Positions 18,395-26,641 of a DNA stretch of 64,000 bases are shown here, piece by piece (position 1 is the stretch's first letter; the number at the start of each line of letters is the position of its first letter). The position numbers and the translations under genes are program-made. The DNA comes from an uncultured Aliivibrio sp. (GTDB lineage Bacteria; Pseudomonadota; Gammaproteobacteria; Enterobacterales; Vibrionaceae): NCBI RefSeq assembly GCF_946479765.1, contig NZ_CAMLHO010000020.1:1-64000 (forward strand), given 5' to 3'. The notes below the pieces were generated by a model, which was given only the letters and a program-made list of their open reading frames with translations, was not told where the DNA came from and made no database searches.

Positions 18395-20075
18395 CTTTCT
18401 TTCCAGTTAACTGCCAAAAATTAAAAAAGTTATACCATTGCGATGGTGCTTTCAGTGTGAAGTGCTCCAATCGTTGGGCATAGTTCTGTACGACTTCTTG
18501 CAAAGCCTCCTCTCGCTGCCCACGAGGTAAAATAATTTGTTCTGAAAACGGTTCAAAATACACATCAAAACGAGGCTCTTTTTGTGAGTCATCACGTAAG
18601 CCAAACATGAGATAAACCGGTTGTTTTAAAATAGAAGCCAACATAAATGGCCCTTGTGGAAATGGCGCTGGTTTACCTAAGAAATCAGCCCAAATAACTC
18701 GGTCTTCTTTAGTAACCGAGGTACGGTCACCAACAATGACAATCCACTCACCCGCGTCTATCTTTTGTTGCAATAAAATAGCGGTATCAGGCCCCATTTT
18801 ACTTACTTGGATCACATTAACCTCAGATTGAGGATTAACTGTTTTCATTACTGCATTAAAACGTTCTGCGTGCTCAGTAAACACTAATGCATTAATTTTA
18901 AGATCTTTGTGTCGTCGGCTCAGAGCTCGGCATAACTCTAGATTACCCAAATGTGAACCCAGCATAACGATGCCTTTTTCACGTTTGAATAACGCTTCAT
19001 AATGTTCGATACCATGTACAGTTAAGTTTTTTTCTGAGAAGTCACCACGCCATGCGGCCAATTTATCTAACATGGTTTCACCAAATGAAACTAGGTGACG
19101 GTATGGGGACAGTTTCTCAGGTAAAGTAATGCTCTTTACTCGCGCATAAGCATTTACTTGCTGAATAAAGTCATCAGATGCTTGTTTTACAGGGCCACCA
19201 CGCAAGTAGTAATACGCCATAACTGGTTTTAGCAATAATGAGAAAACACCGCGACCAAAAGTAGAATAAACCCACAACAGTAACTGCATTCCGAGAATGG
19301 TGCCACGTTCTGCATGAGACGACCAATGATCGTCTTGAGTTGGTTTTCGTTTTAGCAATGACGGAATGCGTGGCAGCATGCCGAAAAATAACTTAGTGTG
19401 CATCCAACTGATTTTGACGTTATCCCATAAAGCATCAAAATGAGAAATCCCATCTTCAGGGTAAATAACGTGAGTATTGATAAAACGAACATCTGTTTCA
19501 TTCCAATACATGCGAACCATGATCTCGGTATCAAAATCCATTCGACGTCCCAAAACGGCACGCTCAAGAACACTGATTGTTGGCCCTATTGGGTAAGAGC
19601 GAAAGCCACACATACTGTCTTTAATCGCAAAAGAAAGCGTCTCTATCCATACCCAAACGTGAGTTACATAGCGACCATATAACCGCGATTTTGGAACACT
19701 TTCATCATAGATAGGTTGACCAGAAATCAGAGCCGCTGGATGAGTTTGTGACTCTTGAATCAACTTAGGCAACGCTTCTAAATCATGCTGCCCATCAGCG
19801 TCAATTTGAATCGCATGACTGAAACTTTGCTGATAAGCCGCTTCAATACCCGCAATAACGGCGGCACCTTTGCCTTGATTCTCAGCGAATGTAATTAAAG
19901 TCACATTGTTATGATCAGCTAACACATCCGCTAGAATTTGTTTTGTATCAGCTTGGCTGCCATCATCAACAAGAAGTATTGGATAACCGAAAGCCATCAA
20001 TGAATTAACGACAGTAGGTATAGTCTTACCGTGGTTATAACAAGGAATAAGAAAGCAAGGACGGAAAGTTGTCAT
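18384..20075 (-). CDS. apeJ: Bifunctional glycosyltransferase/acyltransferase ApeJ
   Basis: The 563-residue product fuses two enzymes. Residues 1-240 are a GT-A family 2 glycosyltransferase, with VDDGS at 36-40 and the DxD region IDADGQHD at 91-98. Residues about 330-560 are an LpxL/HtrB-like lysophospholipid acyltransferase with the HX4E motif His375-Glu380 (GSHLGNLE). Together they suggest addition of a sugar and an acyl chain to the membrane lipid that carries the aryl polyene. The gene overlaps the ammonia-lyase start by 11 bases and begins one base after apeI. Confidence 0.87.
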   Translation of the reverse strand: MTTFRPCFLIPCYNHGKTIPTVVNSLMAFGYPILLVDDGSQADTKQILADVLADHNNVTLITFAENQGKGAAVIAGIEAAYQQSFSHAIQIDADGQHDLEALPKLIQESQTHPAALISGQPIYDESVPKSRLYGRYVTHVWVWIETLSFAIKDSMCGFRSYPIGPTISVLERAVLGRRMDFDTEIMVRMYWNETDVRFINTHVIYPEDGISHFDALWDNVKISWMHTKLFFGMLPRIPSLLKRKPTQDDHWSSHAERGTILGMQLLLWVYSTFGRGVFSLLLKPVMAYYYLRGGPVKQASDDFIQQVNAYARVKSITLPEKLSPYRHLVSFGETMLDKLAAWRGDFSEKNLTVHGIEHYEALFKREKGIVMLGSHLGNLELCRALSRRHKDLKINALVFTEHAERFNAVMKTVNPQSEVNVIQVSKMGPDTAILLQQKIDAGEWIVIVGDRTSVTKEDRVIWADFLGKPAPFPQGPFMLASILKQPVYLMFGLRDDSQKEPRFDVYFEPFSEQIILPRGQREEALQEVVQNYAQRLEHFTLKAPSQWYNFFNFWQLTGKKDDN

Positions 20076-20076
20076 A

Positions 20077-20451
20077 TTATTGCCCTAATAAAATTCGGCC
20101 AGAGGAGTGCTTACTCACACTCTCACCTTGTTTAGAACTAAAAGCAAAATACAGTTTTTCTTTGTCTTTTACCCAACGAAGATCTAGTTCAACGTCTGTA
20201 TTAGGTAAGATCGGTTCCTGAAATTTTAAAACTTCCATACCTTGAAAAATAGAATTCGCTTGTAGATACATCTGACCATAATAAATCGCCCAATCTACCT
20301 GAGTTACCCCAGGTAGCAACGGATGGTTAGGGAAATGGCCAGTAAAATCCAAAAGGTCATCATCCACACGCATCGTAATAACAACACTTGGTTGATTTTC
20401 ATCTTGACCCTGTGTTTGCGTAGAAATAATTGTCGGTTTGCGTTTTGTCAT
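20077..20451 (-). CDS. apeI: Aryl polyene hydroxyacyl-ACP dehydratase ApeI
   Basis: The 124-residue product is a single hotdog dehydratase with the classic GHFPNHPLLPGV loop. His39 and Asp53 have the 14-residue spacing of FabA/FabZ catalytic pairs, with the acidic residue being Asp as in FabA. In APE biosynthesis ApeI dehydrates the 3-hydroxyacyl-ACP intermediates. It lies 11 bases after apeH and 1 base before apeJ. Confidence 0.87.
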   Translation of the reverse strand: MTKRKPTIISTQTQGQDENQPSVVITMRVDDDLLDFTGHFPNHPLLPGVTQVDWAIYYGQMYLQANSIFQGMEVLKFQEPILPNTDVELDLRWVKDKEKLYFAFSSKQGESVSKHSSGRILLGQ

Positions 20452-20462
20452 GAGTACTTCTT

Positions 20463-21830
20463 CTAATCATTAACATCATTAAACAGCTGTTGTAAGTCAT
20501 GTATTTGACGCTTACCTTGGCTGTTTAATGGAATTTCTTCAACTGCTCTAAAGCGCCTAGGAATACCTACTGGCTCTAACCACTCTCTTAACTCTGAGCG
20601 TAATTTTAACCAGAACTTTCCTTTAGTACCTTGTTGCATTAATTCATTCCCTATCTCTGAAAGTACAATAACCGCACCTAATACAGTACGTTTTGCTTCT
20701 TCCATTGGGATCACAGCCGCTTCATCAATCCATTCAAGTTGCATTAACCGCTTTTCAACTTCGGTCAGTGAAAGGCGTTTTTCTTCAATTTTAATCACTC
20801 GATCAACACGCCCTTTTAGTATGAACTGACCATTATCCAACAAATCACAGTAATCACTGGTCGGATACCATAATGACTCATCAATAAATGGAGATAATAG
20901 CTCTAAGCAGTGTTCAATATTCAAGCGAGCTTGGTGAGAGGGAAAAAATGTCCACAGCGACGTTGGTTCCATTTGTTGGCGATATCCAACACCACCGGTT
21001 TCGGTACTGCCATACACTTCAAATGGACGTAAAGAGAGCTTTATTTCACTCTGCTCTGCCCCTTCAATAGCAAGAGGGCCACCAGAAGAGAAAACCATTT
21101 GATAGTGATTGTAACCTTCATGATCAGCAAGGCGCTTTAATAATGCAGGACTGCAAATGATTGTTTTTTTATGGTCAGGTTGATGAGATAAAATTTGTTC
21201 TGGATAAATGAAATTTGTTCGGCTAAATGCACGACCAGCACATAATGGCCATAGCACTCTAAATAACAGACCATAAATATGTTGGTGAGAAACCGTGCTA
21301 TAAATCTCTGTCGCGTCTAACTTATCACCCCATAACTGTTCTAATTGCTGGATTTCGTTATCCAGTAATTGTAATGTTTTTTCTATTGGTTTTGGGGTGT
21401 CAGTAGAACCTGAGGTAAACAAGGTAAGGCGAACTTGATTCAATACTAATGGGGATAAACGACAAGTACTGCTATCTGAAATGGCATTGTAATGATGATG
21501 CTGATCACAAGGCATAATTTGAATGATGTCATCGTGTAGCAATGCATCAAAATGCTCAGACAATTCAGTTAATGCCGCTGGCTGATGATTTCCGGGTAAA
21601 ATAATATGTTTTCCTGCATGAGCTAAAGCAAGAAAAGAGACCGCAAACTGATAGCTATCATCAAAACATAGCGCCCATTTTGTTTCAGTTTGTTGGGATA
21701 AATAACCACATACCCGTTGGACATCATGCTGAAATTGATCATGGCTGATATAATTATGTTGCTCATCAAAACACACGGATTGCGTTAATCCATGTTGCAA
21801 CCCGACACCAGAAAGCGATAATCCACTCAT
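20463..21830 (-). CDS. apeH: Aryl polyene starter-activating AMP ligase ApeH
   Basis: The 455-residue product is an ANL-superfamily acyl-AMP ligase. The phosphate-binding loop LFTSGSTDTPKP and the adenine-binding motif VYGSTETGGVG are clear, and the C-terminal lid region holds GRVDRVIKIEEKRLSLTEVE. It is expected to activate the aromatic starter acid and load it onto a carrier protein of the cluster. The ATG at 21830 is chosen because it overlaps the preceding stop as ATGA and gives MSGLSL; upstream in-frame starts lie within the membrane protein gene. Confidence 0.88.
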   Translation of the reverse strand: MSGLSLSGVGLQHGLTQSVCFDEQHNYISHDQFQHDVQRVCGYLSQQTETKWALCFDDSYQFAVSFLALAHAGKHIILPGNHQPAALTELSEHFDALLHDDIIQIMPCDQHHHYNAISDSSTCRLSPLVLNQVRLTLFTSGSTDTPKPIEKTLQLLDNEIQQLEQLWGDKLDATEIYSTVSHQHIYGLLFRVLWPLCAGRAFSRTNFIYPEQILSHQPDHKKTIICSPALLKRLADHEGYNHYQMVFSSGGPLAIEGAEQSEIKLSLRPFEVYGSTETGGVGYRQQMEPTSLWTFFPSHQARLNIEHCLELLSPFIDESLWYPTSDYCDLLDNGQFILKGRVDRVIKIEEKRLSLTEVEKRLMQLEWIDEAAVIPMEEAKRTVLGAVIVLSEIGNELMQQGTKGKFWLKLRSELREWLEPVGIPRRFRAVEEIPLNSQGKRQIHDLQQLFNDVND

Positions 21831-22387
21831 GCTTCTTTTCTCTTTATCCATTGACGCACTAACCATTCAGTGACAAAGAGTGTCCCTATCAATAAATAAC
21901 TAATAAAGCCGTTGTATAACATCCATACTTTCATCTCTAAAAAACAGGTAGAGAGGGAAATCGAGCCGTTAATTATAAAAAACACACACCAAACCTTAGT
22001 TACCGTTCTAGTGTATTTAATACCACTCTGTGGTAGTTCTGGTTCTTGAAGTCGAGCAAAGCGCTCTATCATGCTTTGAGGCTGAAATAACGTCCAAAAA
22101 AAGACAGTAAACATCACTACATTCACAATCACAGGGTAAAACGTAAACCACCCTTCAGATCGAAATAACCAACCTAATCCTGCAAGAGTAATTCCTGCTC
22201 CGCCGCTGATCACTGCTATGTATTTAAGCTCTTTAATTGGAACTTGTTTTCCTCCAACCATTCGCACCAAAAACAACACCGCTAGCACGCCTGCTACGGT
22301 CGTAATTCCACCAAAGTGAAGACCATAGTAGACCGCTAGCGGGTAAGCAAGCAGTGCAATGGCTGACAGTACCGTCAGCCAACGCAT
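21827..22387 (-). CDS. apeG: Aryl polyene cluster membrane protein ApeG (COG4648-like)
   Basis: The 186-residue product has about five hydrophobic spans and a basic C-terminus (RQWIKRKEA), so it is an integral inner-membrane protein. It fits the COG4648 membrane protein found in APE clusters, for which no biochemical role is known to me. It overlaps the carrier protein gene by one base (TAATG) and the ligase gene by four (ATGA). Confidence 0.7.
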   Translation of the reverse strand: MRWLTVLSAIALLAYPLAVYYGLHFGGITTVAGVLAVLFLVRMVGGKQVPIKELKYIAVISGGAGITLAGLGWLFRSEGWFTFYPVIVNVVMFTVFFWTLFQPQSMIERFARLQEPELPQSGIKYTRTVTKVWCVFFIINGSISLSTCFLEMKVWMLYNGFISYLLIGTLFVTEWLVRQWIKRKEA

Positions 22388-22638
22388 TATTTTAGCAGCG
22401 CTGCTACAGAGTTAACCACATCATCAACGGTGCGGACTTCTTTAAACTCTTCTGGTTTGATTTTTTTGCCTGTTACTTTTTGTAAGTGAACAACCAAATC
22501 AACCGCATCAATACTGTCTAAATCAAGATCAGTATACAGCTGAGCTTCAGGTGTGATATCTGCTTCATCAATTTCAAATAATTCAACCAATGCAGCCGTC
22601 ACTTGCTCTAATACTTGTTCTTTATTTGCATCTGTCAT
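22387..22638 (-). CDS. apeF: Acyl carrier protein ApeF
   Basis: The 83-residue acidic product is an acyl carrier protein with the phosphopantetheine attachment motif LDSIDAVDL, Ser42. The second helix begins right after it, as in FabD/PKS carriers. Two carrier genes lie side by side here; in described APE systems they hold starter and growing chain. The product is distinct from primary AcpP in sequence and location. Confidence 0.92.
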   Translation of the reverse strand: MTDANKEQVLEQVTAALVELFEIDEADITPEAQLYTDLDLDSIDAVDLVVHLQKVTGKKIKPEEFKEVRTVDDVVNSVAALLK

Positions 22639-22649
22639 GACTTACTCTC

Positions 22650-22907
22650 TTACGCTTGATTTGCAGTAATGTACGCTGCCAAGTTTGCTACTGACGCAAA
22701 ATGTTCGCGGGTTTGAGTGTCGTCAGCATCCAATATTAGGTTGTACTTTTTCTTAATCGCTAACCCTAATTCTAGTGCATCAATCGAATCTAAACCTAAG
22801 CCATCACCAAACAGTGGTGCTTCTGTTTCAATATCATCTACAGAGATATCTTCTAAATTAAGTGCTTCAATAATTAATAGTTTAATTTCGTTGTGTAATG
22901 CTTCCAT
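22650..22907 (-). CDS. apeE: Acyl carrier protein ApeE
   Basis: The 85-residue product is a second acyl carrier protein, with GLDSIDALEL carrying the phosphopantetheine Ser41. The ATG at 22907 gives MEALHNEI, is preceded by AAGTAGGT, and begins just after the acyltransferase stop; the longer in-frame start at 22946 would overlap that gene. It probably works with ApeF, the starter ligase and the ketosynthases in chain assembly. Confidence 0.9.
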   Translation of the reverse strand: MEALHNEIKLLIIEALNLEDISVDDIETEAPLFGDGLGLDSIDALELGLAIKKKYNLILDADDTQTREHFASVANLAAYITANQA

Positions 22908-22914
22908 CAATGAC

Positions 22915-23712
22915 CTACTTATTTTCTTTTGATGTATTAAATTCATTTTGAGGATACAAAGCTGTATCTAAAAATCGATTTACGTTTCGAGCTGCTGAAG
23001 ATGACGAATCAGCGCCTTCAATAAAAGGGGTGATGGCTACCTTGTCTTTCACTTGTATATGAAAAAAAGGTCGAACATCTGGTACTTGATACCACTTTGC
23101 TTCTTTGGTTAAGAAACTGGGTGTAACCGTGACATGAATGATCCTAAAATCACTCTGACTACGAACAGCAATTTGTGCTGCGCCACGCTGAAGTTTAGAT
23201 TTAACTCCTGGCGTTGTTCGCGTTCCCTCTGGAAAAACCAACAACACATTTCCGGAATTTAACTTATCCGAACACTCTTCTAAAAATGATTCCGGATCAC
23301 GATTTGGAATATACCCCGCCGCTCTTACTATCCCGCGAATGAACGGATTATGCCATAGCGCCGCTTTTACAATACAGTCACATTGCGGTAATTGTGAAGC
23401 AATTAAAACATAATCAATCAAGCTAGGATGATTCGCGATAATTAGGCAGCTTTTATCATTTTTTAATAACTCTGCACCATCAAATTGATAGCGAATAGCT
23501 CGACTGTAATGCATGGTTTTACAGAAAAGAAGAAAACTTAGCTGGATGATCGCTTGTACTCTAATTTCACGCTGTTTGGTATTTTTCGCCGTAAACGTTA
23601 ATAGCGGAAAAATAATAAATGTTAAACAAAGGGCACCAGCTCCAAATAAAGAGAAACAGAATCCAGTAGCAAAAATTCGCCAATATTTATCAATACGTAA
23701 AAGTAAAGTCAT
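22915..23712 (-). CDS. apeD: Lysophospholipid acyltransferase-like ApeD
   Basis: The 265-residue product is a PlsC-type 1-acyl-glycerol-phosphate acyltransferase relative. An N-terminal hydrophobic region (residues about 12-40) anchors it. The HX4D motif is NHPSLIDY and the phosphate-binding FPEGTRTTPG follows at about 145 residues in. It likely attaches an acyl or aryl-polyenoyl group to a glycerol-phosphate backbone, producing the membrane-bound pigment lipid. It starts 3 bases after apeC ends. Confidence 0.83.
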   Translation of the reverse strand: MTLLLRIDKYWRIFATGFCFSLFGAGALCLTFIIFPLLTFTAKNTKQREIRVQAIIQLSFLLFCKTMHYSRAIRYQFDGAELLKNDKSCLIIANHPSLIDYVLIASQLPQCDCIVKAALWHNPFIRGIVRAAGYIPNRDPESFLEECSDKLNSGNVLLVFPEGTRTTPGVKSKLQRGAAQIAVRSQSDFRIIHVTVTPSFLTKEAKWYQVPDVRPFFHIQVKDKVAITPFIEGADSSSSAARNVNRFLDTALYPQNEFNTSKENK

Positions 23713-23715
23713 TTG

Positions 23716-24435
23716 TTATTTATGCGTCCATATCCATTGCATTGATGAACTCTCAATCATCCATTCAGAGGGCGATCCTACTAACTTAGAAATACATTGC
23801 AACCCATGTGGCATCTCATTATGTTTGTTTGCAGGTTTATTGTTCCATTGCAGAGAATATTCACTACCTGCACTCAATATAAGCCCGAATGCATAGCCTT
23901 GATATTCTTGTTGTTCGAATTCTTGATAATGTGAAGGAAGTGGTTCATCAAAGTCAATCACGAGCACTTTATCATTCGAGTTATCACTCAAATATGCAGC
24001 CGCTTCGATTAATGCAGAATGAAAGGTATTTTCTCCCGCAACAATTGAGGTTACTGGAATGGCTTTTTTCGCCGTAATCGTAAACAATCCCGCAGCCGTA
24101 TTATGAACCGACTGTGAAAACGCTATTGGAGAGGCATCTTCGCCCTTTAAAATATCTTCCAATAGAGCACACGTTCTTGTTAATTCACCATGACGACTGG
24201 CAAAAATCAAATAATCAACCTGTTGATCTTGAGCTAATGTAAGTGCAGTTTGAACAGCTAATTTACTTAACGAACTCATTCTTCGTCGAGCCATGGCGGG
24301 AATTTTATCAACTGACGCTTTTTCACCTTGCAGCCAAGTGAAATTATTTCCTTGCCATTGTCGCCACGCATCTTTACTTTCTATACCCGCTGAAATTGCG
24401 TGCCAATCAATAATATTAAAATTTGCGTATGCCAT
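23716..24435 (-). CDS. apeC: Chain-length-factor-like ketosynthase partner ApeC (catalytically inactive)
   Basis: The 239-residue product aligns with the N-terminal half of ketosynthases (PF13723-type). It keeps the dimer-interface region SQSVHNTAAGLFTI, but at the nucleophile position reads SIVAGENTF with no Cys, and the second half with both His is missing. This is the pattern of the APE chain-length factor that pairs with ApeO. It is the first gene of the minus-strand operon. The ATG at 24435 (MAYANFNIIDW) is preferred over one at 24459, based on the expected N-terminus and an AGTGGG upstream. Confidence 0.8.
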   Translation of the reverse strand: MAYANFNIIDWHAISAGIESKDAWRQWQGNNFTWLQGEKASVDKIPAMARRRMSSLSKLAVQTALTLAQDQQVDYLIFASRHGELTRTCALLEDILKGEDASPIAFSQSVHNTAAGLFTITAKKAIPVTSIVAGENTFHSALIEAAAYLSDNSNDKVLVIDFDEPLPSHYQEFEQQEYQGYAFGLILSAGSEYSLQWNNKPANKHNEMPHGLQCISKLVGSPSEWMIESSSMQWIWTHK

Positions 24436-24675
24436 GATGCCCACTAATAGTAAAAACATTACATTTTGTTACTCTACTCGTATAGGATATATGAATTCTG
24501 TGACTTGGCGCAAATACAAAAACGGCAAGCCATTCGGTAAATAAATATAAAACCATAAATTAATATGCTCAAATCACACTTTTGATCTCTTTATTTTGAG
24601 CGATTAATTTATGACTTTTAATTCAATATCTGTAATGTCTTGCTTTTGAACAAAGTTTCACTTTAAAGCACTGAT

Positions 24676-25779
24676 ATGATCCGTTCACCTTCTAATAATA
24701 TGGTTAATTTCGTGACTCAATATAAAAATGACCCTTTCAATGCGCTAGAAGCCAAAACAGAAGCTCAAAAGCTGTCTTTTGCCCCTATCGTTTTTCATAC
24801 TGCTCGTACACTTAGAGATCTTGGTATTCTCGCCGCACTCGATAAAGCAGCAAACCAAGGCTTAAACGCAGAACAATTAGTACAAGAGACTGGTGTTTCT
24901 GAATATGGCGTTAAGGTTCTACTCGACATGGCATTAAGTGCCCATATCGTTACTTGGGATCAGCCTAATTACGTATTAGCAAATTTAGGCCACTTTTTAT
25001 TACACGATGGCATGACCAATGCAAACTTAGATTTTACCGCTGATGTTTGTTACGCCGCAATGATGCACCTAACCGAAGCGATTCAAGAAGGGACACCCGC
25101 TGGCTTGAAAGAGCTTGGTGACTGGCCAACCATTTATGAAGGTTTATCTCAATTACCTGAAAAAGCAAAAGAAAGCTGGTTTAAATTTGACCATTTCTAT
25201 TCTGACCGTTCGTTCCCTATTTTATTAGAAAAAGTATTAAGTCAAAAACCAAAACGTCTTTTTGATATCGGCGGTAACACTGGTAAATGGGCCTTACAAT
25301 GCTGTAATTATGATAAAGATATTGAAGTAACCATTATTGACCTTCCACAACAAATCGAAATGGCATTAACAAATGCAGAACAACAAGGCTTTGCTGATCG
25401 CATAAATGGCTATCCAACCAATATGCTTGATAAAACACTGCCATTACCTCAAGGTGCAGATATATGGTGGATGAGCCAGTTCTTAGATTGTTTCTCTCCT
25501 ATGGAAATTCTGAGTATTTTAAAACGTGTTCGCGCAGCAATGTCTACGAATGCTAAAGTCTATATTCTTGAGCTATTTTGGGATGCTCAAAAGTACGACG
25601 CTGCGTCATATAGCTTAAATGCAACGTCACTATACTTTACTTGTTTAGCAAACGGTAACAGCCGATTTTATCGTTGTAGTGATTTCTTAGAGATCATTGC
25701 TGAAGCAGGCTTTAGTGTTGCTGAACAAACAAATGATATTGGTTTAGGGCACACCCTACTTGAACTTCGAGCAAATTAA
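24676..25779 (+). CDS. SAM-dependent methyltransferase divergent from the aryl polyene operon
   Basis: The 367-residue product has an N-terminal winged-helix dimerisation domain (residues about 30-110) and a class I methyltransferase domain. Motif I is LFDIGGNTGKWAL and the acidic post-motif is VTIIDLP. The architecture is that of the plant-type O-methyltransferase/Methyltransf_2 family. APE clusters encode a methyltransferase (ApeB in the described nomenclature) that decorates the aryl head group, so this gene is a good candidate, though here it is on the opposite strand. Two starts are possible, 24676 and 24700, neither with a clear Shine-Dalgarno. Confidence 0.78.
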   Translation: MIRSPSNNMVNFVTQYKNDPFNALEAKTEAQKLSFAPIVFHTARTLRDLGILAALDKAANQGLNAEQLVQETGVSEYGVKVLLDMALSAHIVTWDQPNYVLANLGHFLLHDGMTNANLDFTADVCYAAMMHLTEAIQEGTPAGLKELGDWPTIYEGLSQLPEKAKESWFKFDHFYSDRSFPILLEKVLSQKPKRLFDIGGNTGKWALQCCNYDKDIEVTIIDLPQQIEMALTNAEQQGFADRINGYPTNMLDKTLPLPQGADIWWMSQFLDCFSPMEILSILKRVRAAMSTNAKVYILELFWDAQKYDAASYSLNATSLYFTCLANGNSRFYRCSDFLEIIAEAGFSVAEQTNDIGLGHTLLELRAN

Positions 25780-25810
25780 ACCAAAATATTAATAACAATA
25801 AAAAGACCAA

Positions 25811-25844
25811 AAAAGGCGTCCAAATCTTACATTGGATGCCTTTA
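25811..25844. terminator. Bidirectional terminator between the methyltransferase and yecM
   Basis: AAAGGCGTCCA (25812-25822) pairs with TGGATGCCTTT (25833-25843) with one wobble pair and a 10-base loop, flanked by A- and T-rich runs. It serves two converging genes. Confidence 0.85.
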
Positions 25845-25860
25845 TATTTTTAAAGTCTAT

Positions 25861-26457
25861 TTACGCTTGCTCACTCTCGATAACCGCTTTTAAACTGTGT
25901 GGATGCAATTTAATACACACCCCTTGATGCTTGAAAGCCACAGTATAATTTGCAACTCGCTCTGCCTCACCTGATGGGCAACTCTGCTTTACTTTCACAC
26001 CCAAAGACGCCAATTCTGACCACTTTTCTTTAAGTATAGGAAATATAGAAAATAAGTAAGTCAGAAATTCTTCTTGCGAATTAACCTCGCATGGAATAAC
26101 CCACTCGACATGTTCCCAACCTTGCTGAGGATACGCTTTCTCTCCCGGATAAGGTAATTCTAAACATTCAATAGACCAGCCATTGATATTTATCGCTTCA
26201 TTAAAGCCTAGAGCAATAATTGGACGACCATTAATCTCGTTATTTGACCATTCTTTAGCTTGTTGCAACCACGCTTGATGAGCAGCTTCAGCCACACCGC
26301 GATCATTAATGCGTAAAGCAATATGATCCGCTTGATAATCGGAGAGATCCAGCCCTAGCACATCAAGTAAGGTTTGGATTTTATCCATGAAAACAGGCAA
26401 AGCATTAATTAACTGCTGAGGTTCTAATTGTTGTTCTTTTAATAATAACGATGACAT
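25861..26457 (-). CDS. yecM: YecM family protein
   Basis: The 198-residue product matches E. coli YecM, a protein with a vicinal oxygen chelate-type fold and possible metal binding. Visible landmarks are DHIALRIND, CLELPYPGEK, WEHVEWVIP and the final ANYTVAFKHQGVCIKLHPHSL. The biochemical activity is not established. In enteric bacteria yecM is also the neighbour of argS, as here, where they diverge. The gene is monocistronic and ends at the shared terminator. Confidence 0.9.
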   Translation of the reverse strand: MSSLLLKEQQLEPQQLINALPVFMDKIQTLLDVLGLDLSDYQADHIALRINDRGVAEAAHQAWLQQAKEWSNNEINGRPIIALGFNEAININGWSIECLELPYPGEKAYPQQGWEHVEWVIPCEVNSQEEFLTYLFSIFPILKEKWSELASLGVKVKQSCPSGEAERVANYTVAFKHQGVCIKLHPHSLKAVIESEQA

Positions 26458-26641
26458 GAAAGCAACCTAACGATTGAAGAAGAGAAACCGAATTGTAGCA
26501 ACCTCTTTACTTGATGTTTAGACTCTTAAGAAAAAATAGCAGAAACTATTAAATATCCCCTATTTTATTGCTATTATTAACGACTATTTTGCTTTCCATG
26601 CAACAGCATTCCTGTTTAACAGCGATATGAAGGATAACTCT

